DNA of 64,000 nucleotides from Prostheceraeus crozeri. Lineage: Eukaryota; Platyhelminthes; Polycladida; Euryleptidae. Below, piece after piece: positions 31,139 to 42,255 of this stretch. The notes beneath the pieces were generated by a model. It did not search any database. It saw only the letters and a program-made list of their open reading frames with translations, and was not told the origin of the DNA. How positions within the stretch are numbered: position 1 is the first letter of the stretch; the number at the start of each line of letters is the position of its first letter. A program made the position numbers and the translations under genes. The stretch covers positions 853,524-917,523 of the forward strand of contig CAJQUW010016138.1 of NCBI GenBank assembly GCA_907163375.1, written 5' to 3'.

Positions 31139-32651
31139 GTGATTAGTATGGAAAGTGAAAATAGAGATTTGTTTCTAATTTACTTACCCAGTAATGCTTC
31201 TATGAATAAATTTCCTAATAATAAAGCATCAGACTTTCGAGTAGAATTAAATCGCTCACTACATCTAGAAGGTGAATGGGAAGTAGGTGTTTCCAGCATT
31301 TGCTATGATAGCAATATTCAGAATGTGAATGATGTGGAATAAATGATATTGACTCCTCGCACCCATGATGGAATAACGATGAATAATGCATTCCAGTTCC
31401 CATACAATTTAACGTCAGATGGAAAGTGGACCTATTAATGGATTCAGATAAAATTATTAAGGCATTCAAAAGTGGCATTCAATAATGGTAATACTTCCAT
31501 CATGAAGAATAAGGATCAGAAATTTTATGAGCTTACTATCCATCATTGGAGTGGGAGACAGTTCCTTCGCTTTCATTCTTTTACTAAAGGTCTTACACTG
31601 AGGTTGGATAATGAATTCTATCCACATCTCGGTTTTTGCCATGGACTACATCTAACGTCAATTGCTACTGCAAATGTTAAAAAAGTTTATTCAAATCGAA
31701 TCAACAAATTTCATTATAAATTTAAAATATTTGATGAAGATGTTGTAGAATGTGAAGAACGCATCATTTTGAAAAAGCGTGGTGTCAAGCCTTTATCACT
31801 TATTGAGTTAGTAAAACGATGGAATGAGACTGTGGGTAAGAAGTATGGAGAGAAAATTATGGCGGACAAAAATAAGTTGGTCATTCAGAAATATAATGAC
31901 AAACTTACAGTTAGTTTATTTCTCTCCAACCTTGCGTCATTTTGTAAGACATCATACACCTATTATTGAAAGCGGTTTGGTTTATGCTTCTCATGAATAT
32001 CACACTAAAGCTGATTCAGTTAATGATGAATGGTGGGTGGACATCTATGGTGATCGCATCAAGAAAATTTACCAGTCTTATGAAGAATCTAAAGTTGCTA
32101 TCAATATAATGCCGCGTCTATATCATAAAGTTGAAAGCTTCATTCATGTAGTAAATCCTTATATACTACAGAATTTGAAGCATGTGATGAAAAGTAAATA
32201 TGATTTAGAGACACACCACATTTCGTTTTGAATTGAAAATCAACGCGTTGTTCTGAAACTGGGTGATGACATTCAATGTCAATTGAGTAAAAATTTGAAA
32301 AAACTCTTTGGTTTTTCAATGCTACAGAATATGTTTACTGCTGCGCATACGATTGGTATAGAAACACCAATGACACTTGATAAACATGAACAACACCTTT
32401 ACATTCAAAGTGATTTGATTCTACCTATTTCTGTTGGCGAGGAAAAAGAACACATTTTACGTGATTTCATTCATGATAAAGACGCTTCATATGGAATAGT
32501 CGAGAAGATGTTTCAACTTTTTTTCTACCATCCTGTTATCAAACAAACAATACCCTCTATTTCTATCAAAATTACAAATGGTCTACATGAGTGCATCCAT
32601 GTCAAAGATACTAAATCCCTCGTAACTTTAGTGTTTCGGAAAACAAAGTGA
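31139..32651 (+). pseudogene. Penton-like minor capsid protein (B)
   Basis: The opening LFLIYLPSNASMNKFPNNKA followed by EGEWEVGVSSICYD is the signature of the Polinton/adintovirus penton-type protein, whose jelly-roll pentamers fill vertices in this class. The C relative (52049-53653) is open and starts FNIILPRNSNPKIFPSNKP. In B this gene lies after protease and between the TBP-like pair and polymerase, whereas in C it precedes the core and capsid genes, a difference in gene order. Broken in about three places. Confidence 0.7.
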
Positions 32652-32838
32652 AGTCATTGTAAAATTTTATTGAAATAAAAATTCATGATGAAAATGTGCT
32701 TTTTACATTTCAAGCGGGGAAAGTCTTTACACAGGGGACTGTAGGGAACTATTTACAAAGAAATACAATCTCATGCAACACATAAAACAACCATGTATAT
32801 CTACAAAAAGCAACATCAAAATGCTGAGTTAAAGTTGA
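32652..32838. terminator. Convergent 3' ends, penton-like and polymerase (B)
   Basis: An AATAAA at about 32674 ends the rightward penton-like transcript. The spacer to the leftward polymerase end is AT-rich. No hairpin repeats like those in C at 57036-57205 are seen. Confidence 0.4.
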
Positions 32839-35800
32839 TTATGTCAATACATCTCCTGAATGTGGTAGTGCTAGTTCTATTCTTTTGGGTGGAGGTATGT
32901 TTGTATCAGGATGTCCATGTGGAAGAGATGTGTTATGTCCTATCCAACACCTCTTATCCTCCCATGCTGAAAGCGCTCGTTTCTTGAACGTGTGCGTTTT
33001 CACAGTATGAACTTGAGATTTTAAGATTGTCATATTGACAAACGTTATAGTTTTATTTTTATATGCCTTCTTATAGGACCGATGTTTCATTTTGTAAACA
33101 ATGGATTTTGATATACCTTTAGCACGCTTAATACTATCTGCACATTCTTTTAATTTCATGGAATACATTTTAGGACGGAGGAGAATCATTTCATCTATTT
33201 CCTTTCCTGCTGTTTCATCCTTAAAACAACCAAGTTTGGCTTTATTCTGTATGGAATAGAGTGGATGAGTGGGATTTTAGTTAGATGTGTCGAAATATTT
33301 TTCTAATGACTTACCTACTTCATTAAAATTTAAATCTTTTTGAGTGGTAATTCCTAAAAATAAACTGTCTGTATCACCACCCAGCAAGCGAACCTCTTTT
33401 ACAAGAGGGCACGGTTTTAATATTTTGTAGAAGAGTTGATACATTTCAAGCTTGGAACAATCTAAAACGGCTTGCCCAATATAGATGAGTTTGCACAACT
33501 CAACTTCTGACTTTATCATTTTAGCACCTACAAGATCCTCATCGATAATGTCTCTATCAATGAAAAGAGGTGATGAGGTCAATTTGTGATATTTTTGATC
33601 ATCAACGACTAGTTTGTAGTTCATGCGTTTTCTAACATCTTCCATGGTCTTTCCGAAAGACTGTTGTTCTTATATTTATAAAAATCCTTTTCAAAATTAT
33701 TTTGGGCTAGTGCACGTTTTTGACTGCTACTATCTATGTAAGGTTTGAGGAAGGCTTTCTGTCTAAATTTGATAATGCGGTGAAATGACTTTAGAAGCAT
33801 GCCCATTTCTAAATAGAATTTTAGTATGCAGAAGTGCACGAGATAATTTTTCTTATCATATTGGGTGAGTAAAAGTTTGCGACATGGTTTGTACCTTGGC
33901 TGTCCACACTCTGTTAAGTTATTATGAAATTGTGACATGAATGGTGAAAACATATCTTCAGTCACTTCACCAGATTCAGGTGCGAGTGGGAAATCAGCAG
34001 TTTTATTTTTAATACTATTTAGATAAATCAAATCCACTTCAAAATAATATCCCCAATCACCTTCATCTGGAATCTTCAGTATGTTTGAAGGGTTGGAGTA
34101 ATACTCAAGCTCATCTTGATTTAACCAACTAAACTCGGAATGAGGTAGTGGTTTAGACAGTGAACTGCCATATAAATTATTTTGGTCATAGTACTTTAGG
34201 TGGATATGATCATCACCTACTGTTTAAGATTTTATATGATGTTTATTTACAAATGTGAGACCACCGCGTATTCCGCGCTCAAATATATTATACATCTCCG
34301 GGTCTTGTAAGAGATGAATGGTCTCACCAGTCATTTTAAAGGCTGATTTAAAGGCCATGGCTGGTAGACTGACAAAGTGGACAGGATCTAATTTGTCTTC
34401 TTCTAATGCCACTCGTCGAAATTCCTGAAAGACATCAGCCAGCAAAATGACATCTAATTCTAAGTAAGCGATCATATAATCGCCAAACGTTTTACAATCA
34501 AATTTTAACCATGCCTCTTGAGCATGTTCATAATCTTCTACTGGACAATCTTGACCCGTCAAATCGTTTTGGAATTTGTCAATGGAAGGAAGGGTTGTTT
34601 CATTTAGTTTAGACATTGAGCTAAAATATGCATAGGGAAAGACTCCTTTGCGAGTGACTATTTCATCCGTTAAGTTTGGATAGTGTTTCTTCAAAGTTTG
34701 ACTATGGGGAAGAAACTTGAGATTACGAACGAGAGAAGCTAGTGACGCTGACATGAATTGGAATGAATCTAAAAATTTTATTTCGAAGAAGACTGTCTTA
34801 TTTTCTTTAGTTTTATCAACTGGTACTTTTGCTGTCATTGCCATGAATTTTTCTCTCGTTTGCGCTATTACATTAAACTGCCACGATTTCATCTGGCTCA
34901 ACCCTCCTTTTATGAGCATATGACTGTCATAGCCCTTAAAGTTATGAAAAATGACGGGTAGTACACGACGTCTCAACCTAAGTGAAAAGTTACATTTGGA
35001 GCAGAGTGCGTTTCTAAATTTACCAGTGATGTGATCATGATCACGCACTTTCTTAATTTTATCGTCATCAAACGTTTTATGACATTTAGGACAGGATGTG
35101 CAACTTTCAAATTTTTGTTTGTCTTCATCTGACATGTGTAGTGACTTACGCTGCAATTGGGAATCATGTGATTGTTGAAATTTAGCAGCTTTATCGAGAA
35201 ATTCTAGAAATTTTGAAATGCAATCTTCACCTTGCCAAGTATGCATTTTGTTTTGTCTATTCCTAAAGTGGTCATGCCATACTTCATAGCAGGATATGGC
35301 TGCTGGCTTGTGGATGATATCATCAATGTAGCATTCTATGTCTGCGTAAATGACACGCAGGGGACTTAATTCGTCACCATTATCCCTATGTGAAAATATT
35401 TTATCTTTGGGCATGCGTTCCATTTGTAATTTACCTCGCTTGCACCATTCATAATGAGTTTCAAATTTATCTTTGCTCCAAAAGGAGCGGATGCAGCGGT
35501 CGCATACAAAATGTTCACCTCTTTTAGAGTGCCCCAAGGGAGTGTACAAGCGAGAGATGTTGGGAATACCACAGTAGTGCCATTCCTCGCTATCATCTTG
35601 TTTTACTAATAAGAGGTTGAATACACGTTCATAACAAGTTGAACGTGAATTATAGCGGGCACCCTTCAACCCCTTCTCCCACACGTGAACGACAATTTTA
35701 ATCTTATTATGTTTTTCGAACGTTTCTACATCTTTGATTTTCATGTTGTCACTATCACAACCTTCAAAGTCTAGTTCATCCTCCCACTGTCTATAGCTAT

Positions 35801-36638
35801 ATGTGCGATCTCGATGCGCGTTGATATCATTATAGTGGAGAATGGATAGGACGGCATATTTGAAACACTGCGATTTACAATCGACATTGATGACAGCTTT
35901 CTTATTATACAACGTTTTTGGTAGTTTAAATGTGCCTCGAGCTGCATGACTTTCTAATAGGGAAATTTTGAACATGGCTGAGTCCACGCCATCAAAAATG
36001 AGAGCGCTGTCGCGTTGATTGAACTTATCTACATTTGATTTTAAACATTGAATATGGAAATTTAGTCAAGACTCGCAGTCTACAACTTCGGTTGCGGAAG
36101 AGGAAGGAACATGAAACTGTATTCTCTCCGTCACTTGACCCGTTTGAAAATCTATCTTAATATATTTTAGTTTAAGGTAGATGAGCGCCTTCATTCTAAA
36201 ATTGTCTAAATTGTTGAAGAGCGCTTCGATAATGTTAGAATTTTGAAGGAGCCAATCAGGAAAATCTACTATTTGAGTATTGGACTCCATGTAGTAGTCG
36301 CGTACTAAATTATTATGTGAAACATTAATGAGGGAGATGGTAGAGGTACCGTTGGTGTAGTGATCATTTGCATGCGTGTGTTGAAGTCTGTGCGAAGATC
36401 GCTGAAAGTGGCTATCGAAAGAAAGAGGGCACAAATCACAAGGAAAGGAGATGTCATCGTCAGAATCAACTTCACCTCCGGAGATTGATGCCGCTTTGCG
36501 TTGACACACACGTTGTTTGATGTGTCGAAGGAGACTGTGCTTCCTTGTAAAAATATGTCCGCAGTCAGCACATTCCCACTCGTTGCCTTGTCGCGAGAGT
36601 CCTGAGCTAGAACTAACATCACCTGAAAGAGAAATCAT
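32839..36638 (-). pseudogene. POLB: Protein-primed type DNA polymerase B (B)
   Basis: The full-length gene outline of about 1,200 codons. N-terminal C2H2 fingers (WECADCGHIF; FPCDLCPLSF) are followed by exonuclease motifs YADIECY, HNFKGYDSH and LELDVILLAD, an endonuclease-VII-like zinc motif (RDHDHITGKF), and palm motifs including KNNSL and the DTDS catalytic pair (GGDTDSLF). The C-terminus ends with RCWIGHNTSLPHGH. Replicates the element from protein-primed ends by family knowledge. Nearly identical to the Polinton A copy; broken in about five places. Confidence 0.93.
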
Positions 36639-37101
36639 TCTATCATCTCTGTTAAAGTCTCAGTGTATTGTTACAACCTGCCTTTACTCAACAGTTCTAA
36701 ACTTTCATCGAGAAAGGAGGGCTTTGGTGATGAAGTAGATGCCTGAAATTGAGGAAGATGCTATTAGCCACACGTTTGAGGGAGATGAGAGAGGAAATCT
36801 TCAACTTACCATTTCAAGGAAATTATGTTTAAGGTTGATACTTCAACAAGATAGAGACTTCACTCAAATAATACGTCTCAAATTTGGAATTCACTAGAGA
36901 GCAGTTCACTTGTACGCCTCAAATAATAGAATTCACTAGACAACAGTTCACTTACACGTCTCAAAGACAGAGTGAAATGACACGAATGTCACTTTGCTTA
37001 TTTCCTTTTGTGCTCATCATTCATTGGGTGTTCATTCCGATTGGTTGCTTGTTTATACTTAAGAATTAGAAAACATTTCAAAGTTATTATTCACAGTCAA
37101 C
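36639..37101. promoter_or_regulatory. Divergent promoter region of Polinton B
   Basis: Spacer between leftward polymerase and rightward 37102 ORF. Two copies of a ~45-bp unit at about 36895-36965 (GAATTCACTAGA, CAGTTCACTT, CTCAAA) echo those at 3538-3612 in A. The ORF start follows about 60 bp after TTATACTTAAG. Confidence 0.45.
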
Positions 37102-37539
37102 ATGACAAGCCCTCCGACAACACCGAACACAAAATTGGAGTTCTCTTCTCCATGCTCATCGCCAAAGGCGCTCGTTGCACCAAACGCTCCAACGAAGGGG
37201 AAGGTGGAGAAAGTATGCCGACTCGACAACATTAGAAAGTTGACATTACCAGCGGACGACAAAGAGGAGTGCCCCGACCTAAGAGGCATACGATGGAAGT
37301 ATCTGCAGTATGATACTGATGATGTGATGGAGATCACCAGCACCAAATTCCTACATAAATTATGGGAATGGTACACCCCTAACTCCCAGCCACGAACTAT
37401 GGCGGAGTGGGAATACATCGATAAAGTGAGGCTCGCGGTAGAAGAACGGTTGAAGCAGATGAACTGTTTTTGTGATCTGTTTGAAGTCAGACTCTTGGAC
37501 GATATTGACGATGAAGACCTTTTGAAATACATGCGATAA
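37102..37539 (+). CDS. Unrecognised small accessory protein (B)
   Basis: An open 145-residue ORF, the whole version of the A gene at 3752-4198. The N-terminal ~55 residues are Ser/Thr/Pro-rich (TSPPTTPNTKLEFSSP) and probably disordered. The rest has an aromatic patch (KLWEWYTPNSQ), a heptad-like helix (KVRLAVEERLKQ) and an acidic tail. The dinucleotide-level match to A with few changes suggests it is under the same constraint as the polymerase. It starts about 460 bp upstream of the polymerase start in the opposite direction. No domain is recognised. Confidence 0.55.
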   Translation: MTSPPTTPNTKLEFSSPCSSPKALVAPNAPTKGKVEKVCRLDNIRKLTLPADDKEECPDLRGIRWKYLQYDTDDVMEITSTKFLHKLWEWYTPNSQPRTMAEWEYIDKVRLAVEERLKQMNCFCDLFEVRLLDDIDDEDLLKYMR

Positions 37540-37556
37540 TAAATTTTTATTTCATA
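37537..37556. terminator. Convergent poly(A) signals (B)
   Basis: AATAAA overlapping the end of the 37102 ORF and, on the other strand, AAATAAAAATTTA for leftward cassette transcripts, as at 4195-4214 in A. Confidence 0.5.
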
Positions 37557-38131
37557 TTATCTTTGCTTTCACACTGACTTGAATGGGGCTTCAGTGGATG
37601 ATTTAACCATGTATACTTTTTCATTTGGAAATAGTAGCACACTTAGTTTAACTTGTAAATCTTATAACATTTCATATGGGCGATGATGGCAGATGAAATA
37701 GTGTTAAATAAAATTCAGATAGCTTACACTTCTGATACAGGGATAGCAATCGACTGCGATCCATGTGCAAAGAGCTTGTTAGACTACCGAAGAGAGAAGT
37801 GTGTTATGTTGCGTGTGGCGCGTGAGTGTCCTCCCATTTCATTCCATTCATCAATTCGTCTCATTGATAGAGAGAGGTAGAACTCATGGTTCTTATAACG
37901 TATGCAATGGAAAGTTTATAAGGCAACCTTCGACAGCTGGCTAAATGTCGCCCTGGCGCGAATGCATACTACGTTGAGACAGAGGCAATCACTTGCAAAC
38001 ATGACGCAGAGAGGTTTAACAAGATTGACCATTGCCGAATGTCCCTTGCGGTATACATAGCTACGGGTTTCACCGCCGCCCTTTACAGGAACGCCCGTCG
38101 AAAGGAAGTATTACACCGAACTTCATTTGCA
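37557..38131. repeat. Spacer shared with Polinton A
   Basis: Closely matches 4215-5000 of A but with only one copy of its 205-bp unit. No gene is seen. It lies downstream of the 3'-end modules on the leftward strand. Confidence 0.7.
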
Positions 38132-38239
38132 ACGTTCAAGTTGACTGATAGCAGATTCAACTTAATGATGGTATTCGCCAGTCTAAAGACTGCCCAGGGC
38201 AAACCGCGAGGAGGTTCTATCATGTCTTGCCCCATGGTG
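38132..38239 (-). repeat. 3'-end module copy 1 (B)
   Basis: One of two tandem module copies, sharing GCCCAGGGCAAACCGCG with the A copies at 5001, 5524 and 6001. Confidence 0.75.
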
Positions 38240-38362
38240 AAGTTGACTGATAGCAGATTCAACTTAATGATAGTATTCACCAGTCTAAAGACTGCCCAGG
38301 GCAAACGGCGTGGAGGTTCTATCATGTCTTGCCCCATGGTGGCCCTTATCAGAGTCGTTGGT
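38239..38362 (-). repeat. 3'-end module copy 2 (B)
   Basis: Second tandem copy. It is joined to the zinc/coil gene by a candidate intron of about 60 bp (38382-38441) with GTAAGT donor and TTTTTCAG acceptor on the minus strand, so the module would be exonic but untranslated. Confidence 0.7.
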
Positions 38363-38449
38363 TCGTTCTCGTCGTATCTGAAAAATAGAAGGAAGGAGAT
38401 GAAATTGTATTCGAGTAATGGATATGATATTAACTTACCATAAATCAAT

Positions 38450-39656
38450 TCAAGCGGTTCGCTGCACCTTCGCTGGTGGAGGTAAGGGAAGGTACTTTGC
38501 CGGCATTTTTCGCTTACGATGGCGAATTTCTTTGATTTTACGATTGTGCTTGATGTTTATGTGGAGACAGAGAACATCTGGCGTTGCTCCTTCATAGCAC
38601 TCGGTCGTTTTGTCTAAATCTTCCGACTCCAGTATGATATCGTCGATGATTTTGCTACCGACTACGGGGAGGTGGAGCGTTGTTCTTCTCTCCTTGACTG
38701 CGCTATTCTTCGCCTCAAGAAGAGCCATTTTTTCCTGCTCATGTTTGAGTTTGAGCGTCGCCTCCTTCGCCTTCATGCTCTTAATACATGAGGCCTGATC
38801 CTCTACACGACTCTCACTCGCTAAAGCTCTCTTTTGAAAACCTTATAAATTGACTACTTGAGCCTTAAGACTCCTAATCTCTGCTACCTGTTTTTTTGAG
38901 TCGAAAATTTTCATCTCTCAATGCTGTGCATTCGTTCTTGTATCGACTCATTTCGTTCTTGAGCTTGCTAATGGCGTAGTCTTGGCTAACCCTCGCCACA
39001 CCATCATCCTTAGCCCACTGCTTGGCTTGGGCTTTGATACTATTCCCTTTTTTAGGCGAGGAATGCATTTTCGTCGCTGGCACTTTCCGACTCTTAACGA
39101 TCGCCTCATCGGGTTTAGGAGCAATGACCGCCTCCTCGGGTTTGTCAGTGATAACTACTTCTTCAGTTTCCGATTCAGATTCAGAGATTTCCGAATCAGA
39201 GCTAGAAGAGCTGAGGTGAGATATCGTTGGCTGCTCATTCTTGCAGTCTTGTATTGCTCGAACTGCCATGTGCAACTCTGTCTCCTCATCTAGATCAACT
39301 GGAGGTCTTTCAAAAAGTGGGATGATGACCTTCCCAACCTCTGAGGCAAGCGTCTCTGTCTCCTCATCTCGATCAACTGGAGGTTTTTTAAAAGTGGGGT
39401 GATGGCTTTCCCAACCTCTTGAGGTAGTATAGTTCGTCACCTTCTTAATCACGCATTTTGAATGAGTCTTGTAGAATGACTCGTTCAGGTTTCCCCTAAT
39501 GAATTTCATGCACGATGTGCATCCGCTCACCACAGCGACCTCCTTATGCTCTTCGGGAGTGTCGCTGAATTTATTGATACGGCGCTTGAACTCGCCACCT
39601 CTCTTAACTTCACCACATAGGCACTTTTTGAAATGGAACTTCAAGTTTCCTCCCAT
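38450..39656 (-). pseudogene. Zinc-module and coiled-coil protein (B)
   Basis: The relative of the A gene at 6240-7464. The N-terminal zinc module reads FHFKKCLCGE, then SGCTSCMKF and H-x2-KC. The middle is Ser/Glu-rich with repeated acidic stretches and two similar PPVD(R/L)DEETE segments. A coiled-coil region follows (ISKLKNEMSRYKNECTALRD), then a separate C-terminal part with LHLPV and KRKMPAKYLP that matches the end of A. The polypeptide is broken about once in between. Function unknown; the architecture would suit a DNA- or protein-binding scaffold. Confidence 0.55.
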
Positions 39657-40653
39657 TATGTATATCTGTTATGTATCTGTAAAAGGAAGGATGAAATAGA
39701 AATACTGACAGGCGATATTGACAGTCATTTTTATAATCATACAGTTAAATTGTGAGATTGGTGGAAAGTGTCGAACCTTTGAATCCGTTACAGGCATTAC
39801 TCAGAGGGGATCTTATGCCAACTCCAAGGCCTCGGCCCACAAATCCAACCTCCCGCGGACAGAGCGTGCGTCATATCACTGTGTTGGTATCCGGACCCTG
39901 ATTTTGACATGAAAACCAGTGGATTGTTTACAAAGGTTGCATATTCCAAGCCGAAGCTCGCCTCCCAAAGCTTTATAAATGTCTTAGTTGAATTCAGCAG
40001 GGTCGAAAACCCCGAAAAATCATCAAAAATAACAAATTTAAATTTTTCAACTTTTTAGCACTATTGATGAAATTTTATAAGTAATGTGTCAATAGCGACC
40101 GAACCTTTTTTGAATCAAGTCAAACGGACTTGTAGAAGCAAAGTTACATACCTTTAAAGTTTTGGAGTCTTCTATGGCCTGGAGACGAAGGCCATCTACT
40201 GGCGAACCTCTAAGTCTGACGCCTTAGCTGACTTCAGCAATGAAATTTTCTAGGTCGGTTTCTTTAAGAAACCTGGAATTTGGAATGTCCGAAGCTATCA
40301 TCGGAGCTCAGAGAGACGACCTACCTTTGACAATCGCTCTCTTCTAAATGAAAAGTCTCTGTCGGTTACCGCTTATATAGTTTGTGGCGATCAGCTGATG
40401 ACGTAATACCAATCATCCAAATCTTTAAATCCGTCTATCTCCGGTTCTAGTGCTCCGATGGAGCTGGAAATTCACCAATTCCATGCAGAATTTGATGCTG
40501 AATCCGAATCTGCCCTCCGTTTTCCCATCCAATGCTTCGTTTTGGCTCTACAGCCCACAGCCATCGCAAAAATTCTAACTTTTTCGGAAAAATGATGAAA
40601 ACATTTTTCTCTCCGATGGCTTTCAAATTTACCATGCCGATGCAGAATTTGAC
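39657..40653. other. Right subterminal region of Polinton B
   Basis: No gene. It contains the repeat shared with 16253-16430 (39770-39925), a stretch shared with 16820-17290 (39990-40450) and GCTTATATAG near 40371, a likely TATA box for the leftward zinc/coil gene (start at 39656). Two partial terminal modules at 40440-40650 precede the inverted repeat. Confidence 0.55.
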
Positions 40654-41255
40654 GCTGATTCCAAATCTGGTCTCTGTTTTCCCGTCCGAGGCTTGCTTCA
40701 CCCGCTAGAGCGATTTTCGTAAACATTCTAACTCTGTCGTTTTTCGCCAACCTCCCAAATCTTAAATGGCGTCTCACATCTAAACAAAGACAGATATGAA
40801 CAATCCATGTTTTCCACTGAATTTTTCTCACTCTTAGCTTTCAAACGAGCTATTGCACGACTTTCTACGATCACTAGAACCAAAATTTGAAGATCGCTGC
40901 CGAGGGGGGGGAGGAAATCATCGAAATTTTTTTCTCTTCGATTGCTTTCAAATTCACCATACTGATGCAGAATTTGACGCTGATCACGAATCTGAAATCC
41001 GTTTTGCTCTCCGATGCTTCGTTTTGAGGCTACAGCCCAAAACGACCAAAATTTTACCTCTGTGGTTTTTCGAAAAAATTTTGAAGAAAAATTTTTTCTC
41101 TCCGATTGACTCACCATGTCGACGCAGAATTTCACGCTGATTCCAAAAATCACATTTGCAAAGTCGTCCGAGCACTGCTTTCACTCGAAACATCCCATTT
41201 TCACCCCAAAATTCATGAGATTTCACGAAAATCCTAACACACTATAGCCTCAAGT
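40654..41255. repeat. Right terminal inverted repeat, Polinton B
   Basis: Reverse complement of 19916-20516 with small indels. It holds about three tandem-like modules (each with CCGATTG or CCGATGG, GCAGAATTTGACGCTGATTC and a CAATGCTTCG or CGAGGCTTG segment), plus a G-run at 40903-40911. Confidence 0.85.
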
Positions 41256-41690
41256 CAAAACCTGGCGGTCGCCCAAGTCCACCACGACTCACCCGACACT
41301 CTGTCGTTTTATCCAGGGGGGGAGGAAATTTTTCGAAGAACAAAGACGGCGGCCATCTTGCGCGGTCCAGAGGTGTAGAACTCCTTACTACTAATCCGCA
41401 AGCGACGCACGACTATTTTTCCTATCTCTGTAAGGTATTAGGAATTTCTTTTTGCCCACTTATTAAGTTCCCGCGTGTGCCATCTGTTTGAATCAGTTTG
41501 CACTTCTAGCAAAGTGATACGATTAAACAATCTAATTCTGTGGTACTTGCAGTGACGTCACAAATGCGACAGAACGCTTCTCTGTCATTGCATTTGGAAG
41601 GACAGACCGCCTGCTGCGAATCAAAGAGGCATGTACATTAAGAAGCTCGATCCACCGCTATACAAACAAAGGAATTCACTTTTCAGTTGA
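41256..41690. other. Right flank of Polinton B
   Basis: Contains a G-run (41318-41325) and the segment GACGGCGGCCATCTTGCG (41345-41362), followed by TTACTACT; both also flank Polinton A at 9045. This may mean the true element end lies here rather than at 41255. No gene is seen. Confidence 0.4.
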
Positions 41691-41699
41691 TTTTACCGT

Positions 41700-42255
41700 T
41701 CTAACTTTTTGACTTTGCATCTATCGCTTCACATTTTGGCCTGCATATTGCTGGGTGTTTCTCTGAAGAGACCAGCCGAAAGGCCTTAGAAAATATGCTA
41801 CTCTGCTCGTTTTTCCTCTGTAATAAATATGATGTACTCCCAACTTATTTGTCAGAATCAATGATTCATTTGTTTGCAATTTATGAAGACTTGCCATCAA
41901 CTTTGTGAGTGAGAATGTAGATTTCTCATCAACTTTAACAAATGACATGCATCAAAAATCCAATAATTTTCTTCGTTTGGCCTGTGAAGAATTGGGACTT
42001 GATTTCATTTTTCAAAAATACTCCAAATGTCTCAGTTGCTTTGAAATTGACATTGTTTCCATCACAAACAACAGCTACAACAATAGCACCAACTTTACAA
42101 CATTTCAAAATAATTGTCGTTATCATTGATGCCAGAAATTCTCCATTCAGCGCCTTATAAAGAAATAAGCCGCAAGTAACTTGAGTTGACTTTTTAGACT
42201 TACAAGTTAGAAGACGAACCGAAATCTTCACCGCCAACAAATCGGCCACTGGCAA
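41700..42255 (-). pseudogene. P-element/THAP9-type transposase relic
   Basis: A minus-strand fragment. AIVVAVVCDGNNVN carries the conserved V-x-DG-x-x-N of the P-element/THAP9 RNase H core, preceded by a hydrophobic helix (GEFLASMITTIILKCCKVG). A second frame from 41948 has LTNKLGVHHIYY, resembling the family NKL-x-x-xHI segment. The two are in different frames, and there are stops, so it is inactive. The THAP domain and the rest of the catalytic region are not seen. Old, as only about 180 residues remain. Confidence 0.5.

Larger units (their letters stand above)
19916..41255. mobile_element. Polinton B (Maverick/adintovirus-like), whole length, broken
   Basis: An element of about 21 kb bounded by ~600-bp inverted termini (19916-20516 and 40654-41255). 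The innermost recognisable ends read AGGCTATAG and CTATAGCCT, matching the AG...CT ends known for Polintons. It carries a rightward block of small genes, packaging ATPase, integrase, core protein, capsid protein and protease, then leftward TBP-like and accessory genes, a rightward penton-like gene, and leftward polymerase and zinc/coil genes. It is disrupted by a Tc1 insertion and about ten further breaks. Its close identity with A implies a young age. A 6-bp target duplication is not evident. Confidence 0.85.

Noticed and set aside
19915-41256. 6-bp target-site duplication of Polinton B
   Set aside because: The flanking bases are not a direct repeat; the five matching bases are inverted and may just extend the terminal repeat.
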